Origin: Dastarcus helophoroides
Taxonomy: Eukaryota; Arthropoda; Insecta; Coleoptera; Bothrideridae
Direction: 5' to 3'
Length of the DNA stretch: 64,000 nucleotides
Assembly: GCA_028583605.1 (NCBI GenBank)
Contig: CM053328.1
Span: 15,807,107 to 15,871,106 of the forward strand
Below, piece by piece: positions 1-9,059 of this stretch. Made by a program: the position numbers and the translations under genes. The notes beneath the pieces were generated by a model. It worked only from the letters and a program-made list of their open reading frames with translations. It was not told where the DNA came from and made no database searches. Within the stretch, counting starts at the first letter, position 1. The number at the start of each line of letters is the position of its first letter.

Positions 1-345
1 ATTGCTATTACATGTTATTTAGGGGGTGATTCAATTTCACATCACACATTTAAATTTCGATATTTTTGATACCAATACTGCAGAACAAAAATCGGAATCG
101 CGATTTATGGCAAACGGGCGTGCTACATCTTAGTCTTCAATATTCTTTAAGTGGAATTAAAATTTCAGCTTATCTTCCGACCTGAGCTTATCCATTTCAG
201 TTATTGCCAGCAGTACCAAAGATTTTGAGAATTGAATTTCTGATGTTTGCAACTTTTTCTCAATTCGACTTCGTTTTTTTCGGTCATTGGCAGTAGTACC
301 ACGAATTTAGCCCCTGTAGTCTGCGGTGTTATTTTTTGTGATTTC
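1..345. other. left flank without recognised gene
   Basis: Two similar stretches near 200-225 and 283-302 share a word like TTGSCAGYAGTACCA, suggesting a small old duplication. No coding segment could be supported. The stretch ends in a good polypyrimidine/AG acceptor (TTTCAG, ending at 347). Confidence 0.3.
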
Positions 346-347
346 AG

Positions 348-589
348 CTTGTCGTTATTCGGCGGCAATCCTGTCAATTAAAGCGCCGAAGTTTGAGAAA
401 TGTTGTGCTTGCGATGCGTTAAAGCTGTATCCTTATGCCAACGACTCGAGCTGTAGAAAGGACGAGTTCACAATTCCTTTGCCATTTTTCGACTGCAAGA
501 TGAAACCCCACACCTTGGCATTACCCTTCCTGAGGTGCCCCTTGCGAGGGGTAGATAAACCGAACGCAGGATTCATCATATTAAAGTAA
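348..589 (+). CDS. possible Cys-rich exon or decayed coding fragment, unrecognised
   Basis: Directly after a strong acceptor (TTTTTTGTGATTTCAG, ending at 347) one frame stays open for about 80 codons to a TAA at 587-589. It is rich in Cys and Pro (for example EKCCACDALK and LPFLRCPLRG). Codon use looks less A/T-driven than the flanks. It could be an upstream exon of the plus-strand membrane-protein gene that resumes near 1980. However, the obvious donor (GTAGAT at 551) leaves the wrong phase for that junction, so a further exon or another explanation is needed. It may also be a transposon remnant. No domain was recognised. Confidence 0.2.
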
Positions 590-647
590 ATATTAATTTT
601 GAACTAGGCGTTAGTATCGAAAAACTATTGCTACAGCTTTCGATATA

Positions 648-1839
648 CAGTGGAACCTGGATAAGAGAGACTTTAAGGGACCTGAATGTTTTTCTCGCTT
701 ATAGAAGTTCCTCACTTAGCCAGTTTCTCACTTATAAGAGGTACGGGAGTGGTTTCTCTCACTTACAGATGTATGAGGAAACATGGGGGAATTATTTATT
801 TAGTTCTCTATTTATATTTAATTTAAAAGTTTTTATTTGTTTACTTAAAGAAATCTGCAATTTTTTTTAACTAAAAAGGTGAACTATTTTTAGAGCTAAA
901 GCATTTAGATTTTCTTGTTTCTTTCGAATGAGTAGCATTGCTGTATCCAAACTTTCCAAACCCCTGTTTGCTTGATCATTTTCATATGAACTGTCATGTT
1001 TGTTTCTAAACATGTTCTTACAATTCTTAAAAATGTCAACAGTCTTATGTTCTCCAGCAACAGCCACATATCGTCGACTGCTCGTCGTCAACGTAAATAA
1101 AGTCTTTTAAAATATTTGCCTCACATACGTATTCTGTGATTAATCAGGTTCACTCTTCATTGTTAGGATCAAAGTCAAAATTATGTTAATATTCTGAGAG
1201 CACTACATATCTTCCTTAGCAATTAAGCTTTATCAAGTATTTTAATAAGGAGTACAGTCGACTCCCGCTAAAGTTGCGCCCTTTAAAGTTGTCCGCTCGT
1301 TAAAGTTGTGGGGATATTCCCCCACTCTAATTTTCGAACAACGGATTGGACTTCCTAGTTTAAGTCCCACATTTGAATAACCCACTCAACTGCGCCAGGG
1401 GCAATAAAACGTATATAAAATTATACTTAATCGGTCGATCCAGTTATCACCACAGTAATGTTCACTAAAAGACGGCGGTCAAAGGAACGAAAGTTTCGGA
1501 ACCGCGTTAAACTACCAAAGAACCATGATGATGGTCGATCCAGTACGGTGAGACCAACTTTAGCGGTAGTCTCCTGTAGATTGCAGTAGCGACACATTTT
1601 TGGTCGTTTCAACAAATTTATAAGCTACATTTCAATAATGATGTAAGCAAACAAAGAAGATTGATTTACGTTTGTTTATAAAACTACTGGGTTTCACTTA
1701 TAGAGGTTACAGGTTCGGAGGGAGTCTCAGTTATAGACGTTTCTACTTTTTCATTTATAGAGGTTTTAGGGGGTGAAAATGAGAGGATGTGGCAATTACT
1801 CTCACTCATAGAGCTTTCTGGCTTATCCAGGTTCGACTG
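648..1839. mobile_element. pogo/Tigger-like DNA transposon remnant, about 1.2 kb
   Basis: The ends are inverted: CAGTGGAACCTGGATAAG at 648 and, as its complement, CTTATCCAGGTTCGACTG ending at 1839. TA lies on each side (646-647 and 1840-1841), the target duplication of Tc1-mariner/pogo elements. Just inside both ends are repeated words like CTCACTTATAGAGGTT, typical of subterminal repeats. A 74-codon minus-strand open frame (867-1091) lies inside and may be a transposase scrap, but no catalytic motif was visible. A second element of related type is inserted in it. Confidence 0.7.
1255..1576. mobile_element. nested 322-bp pogo-like MITE
   Basis: It is bounded by CAGTCGACTCCCGCTAAAGT at 1255 and the near-complement ACTTTAGCGGTAGTCTCCTG ending at 1576. 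TA dinucleotides flank both ends (1253-1254 and 1577-1578). It sits inside the older 648-1839 element and has its own different terminal repeats, so it is a later insertion. No transposase is visible inside, so it is non-autonomous. Confidence 0.7.
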
Positions 1840-1979
1840 TATTGATATCGATTAAAACGTTATGTCAGTCAAATCAATTTTAAATTATTAAAAAAGAATT
1901 CAAAAAAAAAAATATCTACCCATCTCTCCTAAGCAAGTGTCACAAACTTGATTTCTGCTGAATAGATTGGAACTTCTAG

Positions 1980-2542
1980 GTACTACGTCATATCTCAGAA
2001 ATGCCTGATCTGCAAGCAGTCCAGTCCGTACGTAATGGAAAGTTTCCAAAACGGTCTTCTGTCCTGGATAGAAGACGAAGTTTTCCCCAGATTCAACGAC
2101 GAAAGATTCTACTCTGCCTTTGGTGGTGTCCTTAGGGTCCACGATGCTCTAAAACGCATCGGTCGGTATTTTTTTTTACATGAGCGAATATTAACTTATT
2201 GTTTTCAGTGCAGGTGCTGCAAGGGTCGACGTTTTTGCAGCCAGACGACGGTACAATTACATGTCGGAGACCTACGGGATCGACCCATTTTTCGTATGTC
2301 GCACTTTCTTGATAATGCATATAAATATTGGCGATTTCTAGGTGAGTCCTTGGAAAATTATTCTGTTGATTCTGTTGTTGGTGCTCTTGATGGCGCTCTT
2401 AATTTACTGCTGTTGCAGAAAACGTAAGAAGCGGAAGGAACAGGAGAGTTCAGGTATTCGCTAACTTGTGGTGGTACTGTTATGTTACGTGTGGTTTCAG
2501 AGGAAGATTATCAGACAAGATGGCCGTCGAAATTACGTTCAG
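1980..2542 (+). CDS. four exons of a single-pass membrane protein (juxtamembrane, TM helix, basic tail)
   Basis: Exons 1980-2165, 2209-2293, 2342-2453 and 2501-2542 are separated by GT-AG introns of 43, 48 and 47 nt, and all junction phases agree. The extracellular part includes FPRFNDERFYSAFGG and ends YGIDPFF. Then come VSPWK, a helix of about 18 hydrophobic residues (IILLILLLVLLMALLIY), CCC and a strongly basic stop-transfer stretch RKRKKRKEQE. This is type I topology (outside to inside) if a signal peptide exists upstream, outside what I can see. The DPFF before the helix and the Cys/basic stretch after it loosely resemble alpha/epsilon-sarcoglycan, and some cadherin-like proteins also fit; I do not name it. 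The first acceptor (ending at 1979) is weak. The minus strand has long open frames here but no matching splice sites. Confidence 0.6.
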
Positions 2543-2669
2543 GTCACAGGTCGAAGTTTGCACCTTCGAACGCATGCACTTGTTTCGAGTACCTCCTACC
2601 AACTTACGCTGATTCCAGGAGCACTAGTACTGATTATTTTTCACCATATATCAGAATTTACCGAAATGA

Positions 2670-2905
2670 AATTATTTGATTGACTGTGATTATTTGATTA
2701 ATTCTGATTATTTGACTCATTCTGATTATTTAATTGATGATTTTGCTTATTTGATTAATTTTGATTATTTGAGGCATTCTGATTGGTTATTATTTATTGT
2801 GATTATCTGATCAATTGCAAATTATTTGACTCTGATTATCTAGTTTGTTTTAATTATTTACTTAGTCTTAATTAGTTGATTGATTTTAATTACTTAATTA
2901 ATATT
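2670..2905. repeat. degenerate tandem repeat, about 18-20 bp unit (TGATTATTTGATTAATTC)
   Basis: The word TGATTATTTGA with a variable tail recurs roughly ten times between 2670 and 2890 with point changes, then fades into TAATTACTTAATTA. It lies in the inferred intron between the exon ending at 2542 and the one starting at 3053. It is flanked by inverted copies of TTTACCGAAATGRAATT (about 2657 and, reversed, about 2988-3003), so it may be the body of a small foldback insertion. Confidence 0.6.
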
Positions 2906-3052
2906 GAGAATTATCTGTCAGTCAAAGTATCATAATTAAATATAATATTTCACCTACGCCTAGATTTAGCTGTTATTAATCAAAGAATTCCATTTCGGTA
3001 AACACCTGTTTAAAATGCCTGTTTAGAAAAAATTATTGGAAGCATGTTTAAG

Positions 3053-3260
3053 GAGCTCGAATATCCGATTGGTGGATGCAAACTTTTGGTGGCCCTCGTA
3101 AGTCTGAGGATGAACTGTCTTCGAAGCAAACTGAAAGAGGTATTAAAAATTTATAACTGTTTTATTTTTAAATTGTGTTCTTCCAGACGTTGTAGAGCGT
3201 AAATATGAAAAAAGACCAAAGCAGGAATCAGTGGTCTCCAGTGCTAAGGTCTACAAGTAA
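3053..3260 (+). CDS. two further exons of the membrane-protein gene (cytoplasmic tail)
   Basis: Exon 3053-3139 and exon 3187-3256 (or to the TAA at 3258-3260) are separated by a 47-nt GT-AG intron (3140-3186). The frame entering at 3053 needs one base from the previous exon, exactly what the exon ending at 2542 supplies. The product is hydrophilic and charged: ISDWWMQTFGGPRKSEDEL, then DVVERKYEKRPKQE and SSAKVYK. At the end there are two readings. Translation may stop at TAA 3258-3260, with an AATAAA at 3333-3338 as poly(A) signal. Or the perfect GTAAGT donor at 3257 may be used, in phase with the acceptor at 8295. No family was recognised. Confidence 0.55.
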
Positions 3261-3419
3261 GTTTTGCTTAAAATTGATGAGTTTTTTTAAGTTAAATCCA
3301 CTGGCAAAGGAGCACTGCGAGTTGGATGTGGAAATAAAGAAAAATGGCGCTGAACAGCTCTTTTAAAAAGGAATACATTGTAACATTTGGGGAAAATTCT
3401 GTTCTATAGTTCTATAGAT

Positions 3420-4060
3420 TCTAGACGGAAGTTCTCACGGTGCCAAGCTGGACCGCATAGCGGTCTGTCGTTTTCGACTATCTTGTCTGTCTCAAGAAAT
3501 GCCTTTGGAGAGATTAGATCCATCAGTTCCTGCGAGCATCTCCCATGAAAGTACTTGTGGAAAAGACAAGTCGCCAACCATTCTCATGTGCTTCAATGTT
3601 TCGAAAAAATCGGTGAAACTCTTATCATGAGTTAGGCGAATCGCTCTTCTTTGATTGAATCCAAAAGAGTCAAAGTGTGCTTTGGGGCTAAACTCCAAAC
3701 ATGAGTAAAGTATTTTAGTGTTGGTTAACTTGCTTGTGGAGCTTTGTGGAGAGTGATCAGCTGATGAGATGTGGAAAGTGAACAGCTGATGAGATGTGGA
3801 GAGTGAACAGCTGATGAGATGTGAAGTACTTTTTAGCTCTAAACAAAGTCCAGTTTCTGAGAGGCGGATTTGGGAATGACGCTCACATGGTCGTTTGAAG
3901 AGAAGTTAATGCTCGCTTTAACTCCTCTGAGACACGGATTACATCTGATAGGGAGAACTTTTACTTTCCATAAGGATGTTGGTTGCATTATCCCTTGATG
4001 TTTCCTCACGTAAAAAAGGTGTACTTTCTGAAAGTTGATACGAGCAACCGTTTCCAAGAT
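3420..4060 (-). pseudogene. Jockey/CR1-type non-LTR retrotransposon, RT C-terminal remnant
   Basis: On the minus strand the order matches the conserved end of Jockey/CR1-type reverse transcriptases. SINFSSNDHVSVIPKSASQK (usual family form: NxSWxxHVxxIAKxASQKLGFL) lies near 3840-3910. A degenerate RAKKYFTSHQLFTL region follows near 3780-3835. EFSPKAHFDSF and NQRRAIRL with VGDLSF lie near 3540-3698. Stops and frameshifts separate the pieces, so it is dead. A triplicated 25-bp unit expanded inside it. Confidence 0.65.
3745..3819. repeat. 25-bp tandem triplication inside the RT remnant
   Basis: Three head-to-tail units, TGTGGAGAGTGATCAGCTGA plus TGAGA and close variants, occupy 3745-3769, 3770-3794 and 3795-3819. 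Single-base differences separate the copies. The unit is part of the reverse-transcriptase fragment, so the expansion happened after insertion. Confidence 0.8.
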
Positions 4061-4075
4061 ATTTGCCTTTAAAGC
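4011..4075 (-). repeat. copy of a repeat that recurs inverted at 4787-4858
   Basis: Read on the minus strand this segment carries AAGGCAAATATCTTGGAAAC, GGTTGCTCGTATCAACTTTC and ACCTTTTTTACG. The plus strand at 4787-4858 has the same order with point changes (AAATATCTTGAAAACGGTTG, AATACCTTTTTTCG). The two copies are inverted and about 0.7 kb apart, likely untranslated parts of the same element family as the nearby RT fragment. Confidence 0.6.
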
Positions 4076-6182
4076 TTGACGTCCCTTGGTTTTAAATTAC
4101 TAAGATATTAAATTTTCGAAGTAGGCTTAAAAAAGAGTAATCAAAGACAGCTTTACTTCGCTGATAATATTATTACCTAAATTTTAAAAATCTCACTAAA
4201 GAAAATCCAAAAAATTAAGACGTAATTTATTTTCTAACATAGAGATGTGAGATATGATCTCTGAGTCCGCACAAGAAAATTTTAATAGTCTGGGTGGTCA
4301 AAGCAGATATTTGGAGATGAATTTCAATAAAAGACAGCCAGATTTTTAATTGTTTACAATCCCTTTACAGGAAAAAGGTCATTTCCCACATACTTATTTT
4401 TGAAAATAAATTTTGTTTTGATATTTTATTTAAATTTGCTTTAGAAATTTAAAAAACATGTGTAATAATGCCAGTAGAGTAATATTTAATATTGTTAGAA
4501 ACTTTATATATCTTTTGAATTTAGCGCATTAAAGCAAATAGGAGCATCGAACAATCAGTCATTGATGCGTGGGCTTACGCATCGACTGCGTGTACGAGAG
4601 CTAGATGTAAAACTCTTCAAACTGTTCATGCGTAACTCTGTTCTATTAATAGATCAGCCGCCAAGCTTAAATATTTTTAAGAGAATCTAACAATATAAAC
4701 TATTTTAGAGTCAGTTTTATTACTTTTATTTTGAAACCTACTGCGAAAAATTCACATTTACATAACTTAAAATAAACGTACGGCAAACTTTGAAGGCAAA
4801 TATCTTGAAAACGGTTGTTGGTATTAACATTTAGAAAGAATACCTTTTTTCGTAAAAAATGTAGGTAAATAAAAATATTTGTTTAAAATAAGTGTACATG
4901 AAGGCATAAAAAAGTTATGATGCTTTAGAATAGCGCAGGTGGCGTCCCCTATGAGTTACTGACAACCATTAGCAAATTAGAAATTCTTGACCAAAGAAAC
5001 CTCCCTATGCCAAATTTCTTGTCTATAGTGAAATGTGTTCATCAGTTATGAGAAAAAAATCACAATTTTTTTTCAACTTTGACGCCCTGTATCTCTGTTA
5101 ATATCAACTTTTGGCATAAGGTAAATGTGGCTAAAACACGTTATTTTTATACGAAAATCTACTCTTGCTCTATGTACCATTATTTATGGTCTATCATGTA
5201 TATTTGGGCCATAACGGTAAAATAATATCTACAAGCCGGATTTTAGATAAAATCCTTGATCCTACCTTTTCACCTTTTTCGGCGTTTTTGATGCGTTTAT
5301 TGCCTAAATTTCAATTTTGCTTGGTTTTTGTGCTTTTATACATGATTTGGACCTATTTTCAAAAATTTTCCTGTCTATTTATTCTTATCTATGTATTTTC
5401 CCAAGTACATTGTGACACGCTTCTGAAGAATTTCAGCAGAACTAGGTACTTGATAAAACAAAGCAATAAAATGGAAATTTACTCTTATGACACACCCAGC
5501 CCCTTTAATATTTTGTCTGTCATTATATTATACTTGTTTATTTATCTGAATTTCTAACTAAAACAGATGTTCGGGTAAAATGATAACATTATTGAAAGGA
5601 TAATCCTTGTCTGACTTATCTTTGAACTACTTTGGGTAAGTGCACTTGTGTATAAAAAATGGCCCCATAAAGACAAAGTGCTCTATTTAAACACTTAGTT
5701 TAGAATAATTGTTTAGTTGTAGATATCGAAAAACTTTTTGTAATAATTTAAATTAAATCACAGCAAACATTTTTTTCAGTAAAACCATTGTACTCCTTTC
5801 GATTAAATGCAAAAAAAACCTTGTGTTACGAAGCATCACATTCGCAGTTAATAAAAAAAAATAATAAAAAACAATAATAGTGGTAATAAAAACAAATCTA
5901 TCAGGCAATCTCTTTTAAAAATGGGATTGTAGAATCTACTGTAAATATTTTCATTAGAATTCTAGATAAATTAAGTAGTTCCAATATTTGTAATTCTTTT
6001 GGTGCAAAAATATACGGAGGAAAAACTACTTAAAAATATGCTAACAATAAACACGTCTATACTTTTTATCGTCAAACTAATATGCTGCATTATTTTTTTT
6101 CTCCCTAAAATAGTCATATTAAAGAAGATGTACGTTGTTTTCCAATGTCATTATTCTTAAAAAAATAAAGACTAGCTACGTT
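4076..6182. other. A/T-rich stretch with old element fragments, no gene
   Basis: It contains the inverted repeat partner at 4787-4858 and, near 5040-5160, moderately complex sequence (GACGCCCTGTATCTCTGTTA) that reads like retroelement leader or UTR debris. A 130-codon plus-strand open frame at 5165-5557 is rich in F/L/Y/I, as random A/T DNA would give, with no recognisable domain or splice context; I do not annotate it as a gene. Confidence 0.5.
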
Positions 6183-6445
6183 CAGGGTCGGTTCTAGCGT
6201 TTTTAACGCTCCGGGCAAAACAAAATTTGGCGCCCTTTCGTACAAGAATATACAAATTTACTGCAAATTAAAAAAAATAGTAAAAAAAGACAAAAAATCA
6301 GAATTACACATTAAAGATAAAATAATGAATGTAAAAAAATACTTTATTTCTATATCGGCGCCCCTCAAAATTTGGCACCTCGGGTAGTCGCCCGGCTTGC
6401 CCGCCCCTCCGGCGGGCAAGCCATTCACCCATCCATCCGGCGCTG
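6183..6445. mobile_element. hAT-type MITE, 263 bp, with 8-bp target duplication
   Basis: An exact 8-bp duplication GCTACGTT flanks the element (6175-6182 and 6446-6453). The ends are CAGGGTCGG on the left and, as complement, CAGCGCCGG on the right, which is the short imperfect hAT terminal repeat. The interior has GGCGCCC blocks at both ends and a perfect 12-bp-arm hairpin, GGCTTGCCCGCC facing GGCGGGCAAGCC (about 6393-6421). There is no coding capacity. Confidence 0.85.
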
Positions 6446-6453
6446 GCTACGTT

Positions 6454-7090
6454 CACGCTAATGGTGAAAGCAATAGCGCGTTACCGAATAATGTAATTTG
6501 GAAATTGTCTGTTTATGTAGAGAAAAACTTTCTAAATTGCTGTAAAAACCCAAACATTTGAGAGTAGAAAATATTGAGAGATATTTCATTTGCAGTTGGA
6601 AAAAACGTAACTTTCAAAATTGACAATAAATGTTTTTGTTTTTAATTGAAATTTTGACCTTTTAATGCCTTTTTTAGAGTATTTTGCCTTTTCAGTGCCT
6701 TTTTTAACTGTTTGTTTTTGCCCAATTTAACATTTTGCTCACATTTTTACCTTTTATTTGATTGTGTCTAAAATCCGGTCTCTAATAATAACTAACAATA
6801 TAATAACACATATGGGGTTAAATAGAAATGAAAAAATATAGGTTGCAAACAACATAAGACATATTTTTAATTCTCTATACTTATCCTAAATTTGGAAAAA
6901 TACATGCACTTTTCCAACGATTGCGAAAATTACTAACTTGCAGGGTAATAACCGAATTAAATGACTACTAACGCTCCTCTATGAATTAGTAGCGAAAGTA
7001 ATAGTATCCAGGTAATTGTAGACAAGCTACAAAATCTCATAAATATAATTTTGTTACCGCAGAAAATAATTTTATTTGGTTTGTTCCTAA
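6454..7090. other. A/T-rich stretch, nothing recognised
   Basis: Low-complexity T-rich words (CCTTTTTTAGAGTATTTTGCC near 6660-6700, with similar words nearby) suggest a short degenerate repeat. No exon, RNA gene or transposon end was found. Confidence 0.4.
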
Positions 7091-7383
7091 AATGACCCAA
7101 GGTGCATCATCGGTGGTTATACCAGCATTTTGTTTAGCCGTTGTTATGCTAATAAGCTCCATGGATCAGACTCCTACGAATATTCCGTCTAATCCGAATT
7201 CTCGTCCAAAACTTCAGTGAGAGGCGTGTTCAGTAGACCAAGCTCCTCGGTCATAAGTGTAAATTGACTAGATTGTAAATATTTGTAAATTTCTATGGCT
7301 TCTAAGACATTAAGTTTTTTAGTGTTATTATAAATATGTAATACTTCTACTGTATTCGCGCATGTAAGTTTTTTTGCCTTCAT
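7091..7383 (-). pseudogene. retroelement C-terminal fragment, probably Penelope-like
   Basis: A 64-codon minus-strand frame (7383-7189) reads NTVEVLHIYNNTKKLNVLEAIEIYK and later LMTEELGLLNTPL (motif split here for length: NTVEVLHIYNNTKKLN, then VLEAIEIYK). The pattern of a VLH block, then K-K-x-N-V-L-E-x-x-E-I-x-K, then LN near the end is what I expect after the GIY-YIG domain of insect Penelope-like elements. The flank 7091-7210 is also present in inverted orientation at 36550-36665, so this is dispersed repeat DNA. Confidence 0.4.
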
Positions 7384-7984
7384 GACCCATGGGCCAATAA
7401 AAAGTTACACCTAAGGAAATACCCTACAACTTTTTAGCAACAATTTCTTTGGAATCGATTTAGTCGTACGTGAGATTCAACCGATTAAATAATGATTCAT
7501 CCATCAGAAGGTTCCAGTTTTGTCACCTAAATATTTTAATTATAAATGTAATAATCTGCTTAGTAAAAATGTTTGTATTTGAGCCCAATCTGATAGCAAT
7601 TGTTGAAAAAAAAATTACTATTCTCAATTGTCTAAAAAAATGTTAGCTGCGTTTTTCATAGAGAATTATCTGATTATAAAATTTATTTACAACTATTTCT
7701 GCTCTATACTACGCTATTTAAAAGATATTTGAGATATACTGATGGTTGAAAGATTTAATGTAATGAATTGTAGCAAATTTCTAAGGCTAAAGAATTTTTA
7801 GTTGCCTCATCAAATGTCATTTGACAGCATCTTATGTAGACGTCGCTTTTAGTCATAATGATTTACAAATAGTAATTCACACTTTTTTTTTAGTGAATCA
7901 CCATTTCTCCCGGTAGCATATGTAAGTGGTATTCTACAGAACTTTTTTTGCTTATTTGATTTTTTGTTGGTGGAACGGACTGGC
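7384..7984. other. A/T-rich stretch, nothing recognised
   Basis: No coding, RNA or terminal-repeat signal was found between the retroelement fragment and the Penelope-type inverted repeat. Short open frames near its right end overlap the inverted repeat and look accidental. Confidence 0.4.
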
Positions 7985-8228
7985 CCTTGGTGATCTTCAA
8001 AAATTAAAATACAAAACTTGTCCCCTAAAACCAAGAAATATTAAAAAACACAACAAAGGTTGCTCTAACGCGTTTCGGCAGCCAAGCCATCACCTTCAGA
8101 GAGATACTCACTCTGAAGATATCTCTATGAAGATGATAGCTTGGCCGTCAAAACGCGTTAGAGCAACCTTTGTTGTGTTTTTTAATCCTTCTTTGTTTCA
8201 GGGGAAACTTTTTGTATTTCAATTTTTG
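7985..8228. mobile_element. Penelope-type inverted-repeat fragment (pLTR palindrome), family A
   Basis: Two arms of about 110 bp face each other around 8110. Key words on the left are AACACAACAAAGGTTGCTC, TAACGCGTTTCGGCAGCC and CACCTTCAGAGAGATA. The right arm has their complements with small changes (GAAGATGATAGCTTGGCCGT, AAAACGCGTTAGAGCAACC). The same words occur at 10985-11130 beside a Penelope-like endonuclease tail, which ties them to that class. The GAAGATG...CGAAACGCGTT order resembles hammerhead motifs known from Penelope-like element pLTRs, but the core here departs from the consensus. Confidence 0.65.
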
Positions 8229-8295
8229 CTTATTTGATGCTTAATTTTTTTTCTGTCGACGATAGGGTTAACGAAATTTTATATTTTTGTATTAG

Positions 8296-8739
8296 GAAAC
8301 AACAGAAACGACACCTGACGGCACCAGCACAATTGGTACGTTTACTGGAGTTACCATGGCACAATCCAGGTATCATTCAATTTTATCCATTGATAGTACA
8401 ATCAAATACGCTATTGATAACACTGTATTACATCCATGGTCCTAGGCTTGCTGCAATAATGTGAATTGTTTTTTATTTATCTTTATTTATTTAGTTAATT
8501 TTTTCAGCAGAAGTGATACAGCAACCAAATACATTCGTGGGCGTAACGCGAGCGTATCCAGAAGTTCTAGCTCTTCGAGTCAGACGCCCGATTTCAACAC
8601 CTCCACAACAAAAGGTAAATCTCCACCGCTTTTTTTTCACCACTTATTCCGTCAGTTTCAGCACTGGGCGCCTTTAGACCGAAAAGATCGAAATCAAACT
8701 GACCTATTTTATAATTATATCTTACGCTGTATTAAGTGA
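8296..8739 (+). CDS. three terminal exons, probably of the membrane-protein gene
   Basis: Exons 8296-8369, 8508-8614 and 8662-8739 have GT-AG introns of 138 and 47 nt. The frame that accepts two bases from the donor at 3257 stays open through all three exons. It reads KQQKRHLTAPAQLVRLLEL, then EVIQQPNTFVGVTRAYPEVL and RRPISTPPQQK, and ends RCIK at TGA 8737-8739, with a poly(A) signal 13 nt later. A second frame is also open (Ser-rich, ending PKRSKSN) but does not fit the upstream phase. The product would be a hydrophilic cytoplasmic C-terminus. Linking it to the 2-3.3 kb exons is inference from phase, strand and spacing. Confidence 0.5.
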
Positions 8740-8751
8740 GCTTTCTGATCT

Positions 8752-8757
8752 AATAAA
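8752..8757 (+). terminator. poly(A) signal AATAAA after the plus-strand gene
   Basis: AATAAA lies 13 nt after the TGA at 8737-8739 and just before the hAT element end at 8802, consistent with the 3' end of the plus-strand transcript. Confidence 0.5.
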
Positions 8758-9059
8758 ACTACATTTTTGTCAAGTTTTTTATTAGACATAATATTAGAAA
8801 TCAGTGGTTCCCAAACTTTTTCAGTTGGGGGCGCCCTTTCAGGAAGAATATTTTGTTACGGCGCCCTAGTTGAAATTTGTCCACAGCCGTGTTGAACAAA
8901 ATGCTCTACTTGCAAAGTTTGTGCTTTAGAATCTGCTTACGGCATAGCAGCAAAGCACAAATATTGTACTTGTACTTCTTTGAACACTAGTTAGGTACCA
9001 GGCATAGAAATGAAAATGAGGCTCATATATTTAATTTACACAAAAGAATATACATATTA

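Larger units (their letters stand above)
3257..8295 (+). other. inferred 5-kb intron filled with transposon debris
   Basis: A GTAAGT donor at 3257 and a TTGTATTAG acceptor ending at 8295 have compatible phases. Between them lie only mobile-element remnants and A/T-rich sequence, listed separately: a reverse transcriptase fragment, a hAT MITE, a Penelope-type tail and a Penelope-type inverted repeat. If transcription instead ends near 3340, this is intergenic DNA. Confidence 0.4.

Noticed and set aside
1900..2320. Minus-strand open frames 2142-1900 and 2320-2132 that look protein-like
   Set aside because: They need a splice across 2165-2209, but the GT-AG introns here read only on the plus strand. 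The plus-strand exons also have consistent phases and end in a clear transmembrane/basic segment.
1980..2542. Naming the membrane protein alpha/epsilon-sarcoglycan
   Set aside because: RFYSAFGG, DPFF and the Cys/basic stretch recall it, but the expected GGRVPLP and Cys-rich region are not seen and the spacing is too short. The resemblance is too weak to give a symbol.
5165..5557. 130-codon plus-strand open frame
   Set aside because: Composition is dominated by F, L, Y and I, as expected from A/T-rich DNA. There is no domain, start context or splice support, and it overlaps repeat debris.
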